Of a DNA stretch of 64,000 nt, positions 55,785 through 64,000 are shown piece after piece. The notes under the pieces were generated by a model, which saw only the letters and a list, made by a program, of their open reading frames with translations, ran no database searches and was not told the DNA's origin. The translations under genes and the position numbers were made by a program. How positions within the stretch are numbered: the stretch's first letter is position 1; each line of letters starts with the position of its first letter. The DNA lies in assembly GCA_009760855.2 (NCBI GenBank), contig WPIO01000251.1, positions 124,001 through 188,000 of the forward strand. The letters run 5' to 3'. Origin of the DNA: Cristatella mucedo. Its lineage: Eukaryota > Bryozoa > Phylactolaemata > Cristatellidae.

Positions 55785-56104
55785 GTTATAGTTGTGACGT
55801 AGCATGAGAATAGAGGGATCTAAAAGTGAGTGAAAAACTGTGAAGTCGACACGCAGCATGGCAGGGAGCTGTAGGAGTAACTAAAAAGTGGTGGGATGTG
55901 GGAAGTGTAGCGAATTTACGTCAGACAAGCCTAGGTACAAAGTTTTTCACCAAAAATAAGTATCTCTCACGGCGCATCCCTAAATACTAGTGAGCCGGTG
56001 TTCCTAAAAGTGTGTTACTAATGCTAAGACGGGATCAGAGATTAATCGGCAAACTTGAAAGAGTTATACGTGTCTAAGCTGGACCAAATTTTCTTAATGC
56101 TACA
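55785..56104 (-). mobile_element. LINE-A RT fragment, decayed
   Basis: ctaaaagtgagtgaaaaact, cagacaagcctaggtacaaa and aatgctacaaagttgataat are decayed complements of the C-terminal region. Confidence 0.5.
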
Positions 56105-56560
56105 AAGTTGATAATAGGCAATGGCTTGGCTCCTTCATATATAGCTGAGCTGTTGCGTCAGTTTTATCTACGTCGAGCTCTCAGGTTCTGTATGGACAAT
56201 AAATTAGCTATTCCATTCCCGCGCTTAATGGCCTTTGGCGACAGAAGCTTTTGCTCTGCAGGTCCTAACACTTGCACAACTCTTAGAAAATTGCATCTAC
56301 TCTCCTGCTGTCAACTGTTGCACATCCTTTCCAGCTAACCTGACTGCAGCTTCTATGCTTTCACTTCCTCGACTGACCTCCTGATTCAGCTATGCTTCCC
56401 ACTTTCTCTTTGTTGCATGAGGTTAAGTCTGTTGGCTACCATAAACGTACCGAAAGAGGTCAGGCTTTAAGTTTGCAATAGAAAATTCTCTTGCATAACA
56501 AACCTCCATTTGTCATTGTGACTTCGTTGAGTTGCAGACGGGATAAATTAATACATTATC
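56105..56560 (+). mobile_element. LINE-B C-terminal fragment, sense
   Basis: LAPSYIAELLRQFYLRRALR and FGDRSFCSAG match the LINE-B words [20 protein letters not shown] and [10 protein letters not shown]. The UTR words tgttggctaccataaacg and tgtgacttcgttgagttgca follow. The only + strand LINE-B seen. Confidence 0.75.
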
Positions 56561-56839
56561 TGTTAGAAACGGGATCTGAAGTTTTGACGATTTGAAAATG
56601 CAAGCAAATAATTAAAAACGATTAGTTAAACCATATCAAACCCGTAGGTAAAGCAGGACCAACATGTCTACAAATAAAAATTCACAGATCTCTGCATTAT
56701 GATGACTTGTCCCAACTTTTAAGAACCCTGTTGTATCTAACTACATGTTCGCAGCCTATTGAGATACATGTGTGAGGCTTTTAAATAGCTTCAGTACCGG
56801 TGAAGATGTGAATCTTGTAAATTCCTTAACTCAGCCAAT

Positions 56840-58815
56840 ACTTGACGGCTCAAGCCTCCGTGTTTGGTACTATTCTTTTCATGGTTTATACCCTTCCTCT
56901 CGCCGATGTGATTGCCAACACAATCTAGGCTTTCTCTACTATGCGGATGTACTATGCGGATACTCAGTTGTACCGTTGCTTTGATCCCTCCCGGCCTTCG
57001 AGCACCTCGAATTCTCTCAACTTCCTTGCTGCATGCATCGATGACATCCGCACATGAATGGCAGAAAAATTTTCTTTAAATGGAATGATGATAAAACCAA
57101 CTTATTAGTTAAAGGCTAACCAAGTGTGATTCGTAAATTAGAAAGGCTAACGCTCAAAATTAACTCTGTCAGCAAATCTCCTGTTGCATCTGCACAAAAT
57201 CTGGGTGTCATGTTCCAGAGCGAACTTTCGTTTGAAGACCGCATCAACTCCCCGATCAAATCTGCCTAATAATAATAATAATACACTTGATAAAGCGCCC
57301 TCAAAGAACTCAATGTCTCTCTAGACGTTTTCCTTTTGCTGCAAAGGAAACACGGTCGAATGGTGAGTGGTATCGTGCTTGATAAACAACATTAATAACA
57401 TGGTTAGGGTGATAAGCACAGGGTCACTATGCAAGTGCGGTTAGTAGCAGCATGCACAGTGTCATCACGAATACACACATGAAGGACGAATCACAGGGAC
57501 CCACTAAATGCTGCCATAAATAGGGCTTTGGGAGTATACGAACTAAATACACGGTCTCCAAAGGATTTGAGGTTTGTACGAGGTACAGGTAAACAGTTAG
57601 ATTCCGAAAAGCGGGTGGTACTATGGATGGCCTGGTGGGGCAGTAGATCTGATACGTAGGCTGGAGCCAAATAATGATGGGACCTTCAAGTGAGCGACAA
57701 AACCTTGAAGTCGATCCGTTGCCTGACTGGCAGCCAGTGCAGTTCACCAGCGAGAAGTGGTGTGATGTGGCAACTGCGACGCTCACGACAGAAAAGCTAG
57801 CTGCAGAGTTTTGCACCAGCTGTAATCGCCTGATTGCATATGCCGGTACGCCAGCAAGCGGTGAGTTACAGAAGTCAAAACGGATGTCACGAATGCATGG
57901 ACCAACTTAGACGTGGTATCTTTATCTAAACAAGCCCGAATTTTAGCAATGTTATGTAGCTGAAAGTAGGCAGACTTGACTGGGCAGCTGATGTGGTCGT
58001 CAAACGGGAGGTCACTTTGGAACATGACACGAATCATCAGCGAACACTGGCTTCAATGGCTTCCATGGCCCTTCGCCGATGCCACTGCATATGCTGGAAA
58101 TCCAGAATTGCAGATGTAGGTATGAGTTTTTGTGTAGATTTCGTGCAGATTCAACAGGAGATATGCTGGCAGACCCGACTTTCAGCTACATAACATTGTT
58201 AAAATTAGATAGGGATACCACGTGTAATTTGGTCCAGGCTTTTGTGACGTCTAGTCTTGACTTCTGTAACTCACTGCTTGCTGCTCTAGCGGCCTGAGCT
58301 CTCAGGTGCTTACAGCTGGTGCAAAACTCTGCAGCTAGGTTATCTGTCGTGGGCGTCGTATTTTCCTACCTATCAGATCTACTGCCCCACCAGACCAACC
58401 ACCCGCTTTTCGGAATCCAGTTGTTTACCTACACCTCCTACAAACCTTTGGAGACCGTGCATTTAGTTCGTTTGCTCCCAAAGCCTGGAATTCACTCCCG
58501 ACCTCCGTCACGACATCCCCTGGCTTGACTACATTAAAAAAACAAAAAACCGCACCTACTTATGACAGCATTTTGTGGGTCCTGTGATTCGTCCTTTATG
58601 TGCTTATGCCTGCTGACGCTGCATAGTCGCTGTAACCATACTAGCATGCTGACCCTGTGCATGTCACCCATAACCATATTATTATTTTTGTTTATTGAGC
58701 ATGCTACCACTAACCATTCGATCGTGTTTCCTTTGCAGCAATTGTAAAGCGCCTTGAAAGAGTCTGAGTTCCGTGAGGGAGCTGTATCAAGAGTATTATT
58801 ATTATTACTATTAAC
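56840..58815 (+). mobile_element. LINE-A copy interrupted by a second LINE-A
   Basis: 56840-57267 is the palm to thumb region (ttcttttcatggtttatacc; a short local duplication ctatgcggatgtactatgcggata disrupts YADD) ending at aaatctgcct. 58180-58815 continues exactly in register (tttcagctacataacattgt) through the C-terminal region, 3' UTR and hairpin to attattattattac. Removing 57268-58179 restores continuity. Confidence 0.85.
57268..58179 (-). mobile_element. LINE-A copy nested in LINE-A
   Basis: (AAT)n tail at 57268, hairpin complement, 3' UTR, and C-terminal RT to about 58025 on the reverse strand (FQLHNIAKIRACLDKDTTSK in the frame at 58037-57783). About 100 bp of foreign sequence (58030-58130) interrupts it before ctgccagcat-like LINE-A sequence returns. 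Confidence 0.8.
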
Positions 58816-58929
58816 GTGAAATTTAAAATACGAACTCAGCTCTGCCTGTACATCAATGCAGGAGTTTATATCAGATTTTGGTGAGATAAGTTTCGCTATA
58901 AATAACCATAATTTCAAATTATAAAAGTC

Positions 58930-59010
58930 AATAATAATAATATGTTTGATATTACACCCTCGGAGAACTCAATCTCTTTCTAGGCACTTTAAATTTGCTT
59001 TACAATAGCA
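58930..59010 (-). mobile_element. LINE-A tail
   Basis: caataataataatatgtttg, acaccctcggagaactcaatctc and aggcactttaaatttgc. Confidence 0.75.
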
Positions 59011-59465
59011 AAACTTAACCTGAATCAGACATGAATGACAGCAGTGATGCACTAGCAGGACTGAACTGACATTTGAATTTTCACAATGATTAGTATAGTA
59101 TTAACCGAGTTCTAGAAATTTACAAGGGAACAAACGAAGACTTAAATAAAGCTGCTTAAAATTAGCAAGCACATAACTCAACAAGTATATAACTCAGCAA
59201 TCTAAATAATTGGCCCAGTCTAACTTTGTAGCAAAATTTGCTGCACTTGCTAGTATTTTCTTCTTGGAAGTCAAGTTATGCGAATCAGCAGACACTCAAG
59301 CCAGGCAACAACTCATCTGTCAACCGAGCTGTATCAAGTTCAATGAATCACCAACACTAGAAAACAACAGGGATACAGCACAGTGCCAGCGGGTCAGCAG
59401 CCAAGTGCCACTGTGCAACTTACACTTGCACTTGGTAATACCAGCTTCCACGAGTGAATACAAAA
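59011..59465. other. Unresolved DNA downstream of GMPPA
   Basis: A 112-codon + strand frame (59210-59548) runs into SINE-1 and has no recognisable domain. Confidence 0.35.
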
Positions 59466-59561
59466 ATAAATGTTTCATTTTGTGTAGCACCCTAAGAGAA
59501 TGTAATCTTCATCCCGGCGCTTCACACACGCCGGGCTCAAGCCCATGATCTCCGTGATCAA
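59466..59561 (-). mobile_element. SINE-1 copy, truncated by SINE-2
   Basis: tgtagcaccctaagagaatg, cggcgcttcacacacgccgg and gctcaagcccatgatc. The head is missing where SINE-2 begins. Confidence 0.65.
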
Positions 59562-59702
59562 TTGGCTAGGCCGTGACAGACCAGGAGGTAAGGTGATTGC
59601 TCTTCACGATCAAGGTCGTGGGTTCAAATCTTGCAGTGGGCGATCTTTTATTGCCAACTGAAAGCGGCGGTGACACCGGTTAAGGCTCTTCTGCTGCTTT
59701 AC
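59562..59702 (+). mobile_element. SINE-2 copy
   Basis: ggctaggccgtgacagacca, ggtaaggtgattgctctt, gtcgtgggttcaaatcttgc (B box) and cttttattgccaactgaaag with taaggctcttctgctgc. Confidence 0.65.
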
Positions 59703-59734
59703 AAGTGAAGATGTTAAGTCAGCTAATGTTAATT

Positions 59735-59870
59735 GTTAAAGGCAAGCACCTTGACTCTTCGGCTAAACCAGGGTGGCTGCATACCAGAGACACGACCTCG
59801 GTCATCAAATGCATTCACCTTGAACTCGGTCATCTTTGGCAAGCATGCACATTAACACCTGGGCCAAATC
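59735..59870 (-). mobile_element. SINE-1 variant (long subfamily)
   Basis: gcaagcaccttgactcttcg, cggctaaaccagg, acgacctcggtcatcaaatg and ccttgaactcggtcatc share the extra segment of the copy at 8107-8275. Confidence 0.5.
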
Positions 59871-60502
59871 ACATCCATAACTGAGCTCACTGCACCAGCT
59901 CGTGGCTTGCGGTTGCTTATGACAGTTGAAGCAACTTTTCTTTCGAGTACAATCCTAGAAAAGCCACTTTTAAAGTCACCAGAGGTGCCTTGGTCAGGCA
60001 GTGGGTTTAGCAGTGCAGATTTTGGAAACGCCACCGCCGAATCGCTTACCAGGCGGCGCCGAAGCCAGCACAAAGCGAGCGTGTAGCATTAAGGTCGGGA
60101 TCGACCGGACGAGCCAACAAACGTTGAAATACCAATGTTCGTTTTTGCCTGGCATGAGATAGAACGAACCCTGTCCAAGTGCAAGGAAGGAATGTATTAC
60201 AACAATCAGCATGAGAAAACCTTATCGTAGGCCCTCGTCTCCTGTGGACGACGGGCGTCATGAGCCCGAGAAGTGCGATCTGCTGCACTCACTGCTGACG
60301 GACAAGCTGCGACCAGGCAAAAAGGCAGGCAATGAACCCCACAGGAAGAGGCTGTCATCAGACAAAACCTGCGTTGCGCTGCAGAGGACACATCTAGGTA
60401 AAAGCTATGAAGGGCGTGGAAAATCGTGCAGCCCAGACCAAAGGGATGCAAGCAGCTTGCAAAAATCAGACCAAGTGACGTGGCAACTGCAAGCGGTAGC
60501 AG
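59871..60502 (-). other. Presumed GMPPA 3' UTR / flank
   Basis: Directly after the GMPPA stop on the - strand. Overlapping ORFs on both strands are not recognisable. A TTTATT (reverse AATAAA) inside SINE-2 near 59647 is the first canonical signal seen. Confidence 0.35.
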
Positions 60503-62684
<2,182 letters not shown>

Positions 62685-64000
62685 CTAAAATAAAAGCCAG
62701 AAAGCTTAAGAAAGCCACTAGCAGACGTGCTATCAGCACACAGCACAGTTTGACAACTACGATGAGACACAAGACCACAAGTCAGAGATGTGACAGCACT
62801 ACCTGGACTCCTCGAGAATGACTTGACGATAAGCAACTACTCGAAAAATAAGTTAATCACAGAAAGTCGTTCGAAACATTCCCATACTGAGATAACTACT
62901 GTAAAAACTGAAAATCTATGCAGTGATTGTCAGAATATCTCACGATTTTGCCCTGCACATCAAAGCAATCTAAATTAAGAATAGCAGTGACCTCGTAAAC
63001 TTGTTTGGAGAATCTTGTTATTTGAAGCTCGAGACGGATGGTTATGCAAGGATACTTTCACCTGGTTCGAGCCATCTTGATAGTTATCTAGTCACTAACA
63101 TCCGTATCTGCATGTCGTGTGCTCAAAACTAGTGCCAGTTCCACATAAATATTCGGCACAAGTGTCTGCATGCAGGGTCACATTCCAGTACTTCCTGAAA
63201 TCGGCTTTAATAGGCCTTCAGCTCTGTTTATCCACAACAGGAGATACAAAATAAGGAAGAGTCGGGCATGATACCTTGGCCTCATTGACAAACCGATGAT
63301 TTTATATAAACTCTCTCGTGAGTTACAATAAGTAGCAACGAGATTGGTGAGAGAAAGACAAAGGTAGAATTCACGTAGGATACACAACATACATGCCAGC
63401 TAACTAAATGTCGTCCATCAGACCAATGAACAATATCGCAAGTTGTGATCCATTATAACACCACAAAGGGAAACGGGCCACATTTCCACACAAATAGAGA
63501 GGAAGAAAGTGAACTAGGGAAGTCGCAGCATAATGCCCCCCTGATGAAAACATCATCAATAGAGCATACTATCGAGCTACAGATAAATATTAGTTTCTGC
63601 ATAGGACGTCGGTGGTAACAACTTCGAAAAGATTTGCACAGAAGAACTTATGGGATGTCCATCGTACAGTTACAGTTTCTGCTTACGATGAATCAGCCAG
63701 TCCGACTGAAAGCACATTTCAGCTAAGCATGTGCACACGATGGTCCCCCACAAACCTACAGTAAGTCCGTCAGTATACTTCAGCCAGCAGGGTATTCCGT
63801 TAACCTAGCTGTCAGACGAGAAGCATTGCTGATTGAATTGATTGCTAGTGGCCACAAAAGCCACGGGATAGAGCCGACCGTACAGGATCCAGAGGTGCAC
63901 ACACGGTTGGCCGATTGTGAACGAGCTGGACACCAACAAGGGACACTAGAGTGGCATGGCACACTCCACGAACACGCACCAGTAGCACTGCACCAGTCTT
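62685..64000. other. GMPPA intron/upstream, unresolved
   Basis: No exon encoding the residues normally before LGPNVSIG was found on the - strand. A + strand frame near 63781-63999 (AGYSVNLAVRREALLIELIA...) is open to the window edge but unrecognised. Confidence 0.35.

Noticed and set aside
59210-59548. 112-residue ORF with apparent hydrophobic N-terminus
   Set aside because: Its last third reads through a SINE-1 copy, and there are no recognisable domains or splice sites.
62780-62836. Extra GMPPA exon resembling ILEES before a GTAGTG donor
   Set aside because: The next recognised exon begins with LGPNVSIG and needs a different preceding sequence (HPTA-like). This match is too short.

Overview
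This window is metazoan nuclear DNA. It has short exons split by GT-AG introns of about 80 bp to more than 4 kb, and it is densely packed with retrotransposon debris. The protein families, an Ig-type extracellular exon and the CR1/L2-like LINEs suggest a non-vertebrate animal. I cannot name the phylum from this sequence. Two genes are certain. The first is a complete prohibitin-1 gene on the + strand (six coding exons, 31452-41090, 275 residues). The second is the 3' part of GMPPA, the alpha/regulatory subunit of mannose-1-phosphate guanylyltransferase, on the - strand (three exons, 62684 down to 60503; the 5' part is not found here). A possible third gene on the - strand is represented by a signal-peptide first exon at 15664-15583, ending in phase 1, and a phase 1-1 Ig-like domain exon at 2976-2623. 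Joining these two is an inference from strand, phase and topology.

Most of the rest is mobile DNA. LINE-A is a CR1/L2-like element with about 28 pieces on both strands. Its 3' UTR ends in a conserved hairpin followed by (ATT)n. LINE-B is a second CR1/L2-like element with an endonuclease and a reverse transcriptase, mostly on the - strand; one long copy lies antisense in prohibitin intron 4. SINE-1 has a tRNA-like head, and its tail reproduces the terminal hairpin of LINE-A, so it looks like a parasite of LINE-A. SINE-2 is a second tRNA-derived family with a different tail. There are two solo LTRs: one (25963-27059) splits a LINE-A copy, and the other (55340-55744) has a perfect 5-bp target duplication. 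A decayed Tigger/pogo-type DNA transposon lies at 43446-44912.

Layout: 1-5 kb, Ig-like exon, SINEs and unresolved DNA. 5-16 kb, a mosaic of LINE-A, LINE-B and SINE-1, a long (TC)n tract and the signal-peptide exon. 16-28 kb, better-preserved LINE-A copies, GC-rich unresolved blocks and the 1.1-kb solo LTR. 28-31.4 kb, upstream flank of prohibitin. 31.4-41.1 kb, prohibitin with TE-filled introns. 41.1-45 kb, a broken Cys-rich ORF and the Tigger relic. 46-51 kb, two tandem-repeat fields (about 195-bp and about 178-bp units). 51-59 kb, LINE-B, LINE-A copies nested in each other and the second LTR. 59-62.7 kb, GMPPA with SINEs, a LINE-B piece and a long (AT)n tract in its introns. 62.7-64 kb, unresolved.

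The most notable observations are the hairpin tail shared by LINE-A and SINE-1, a 40-bp fold-back that bridges a deletion in a LINE copy and ends at a microhomology, the degenerate nucleosome-length satellite, and the candidate Ig-superfamily gene. I found no CRISPR, operon or prokaryotic feature and no convincing functional tRNA gene.
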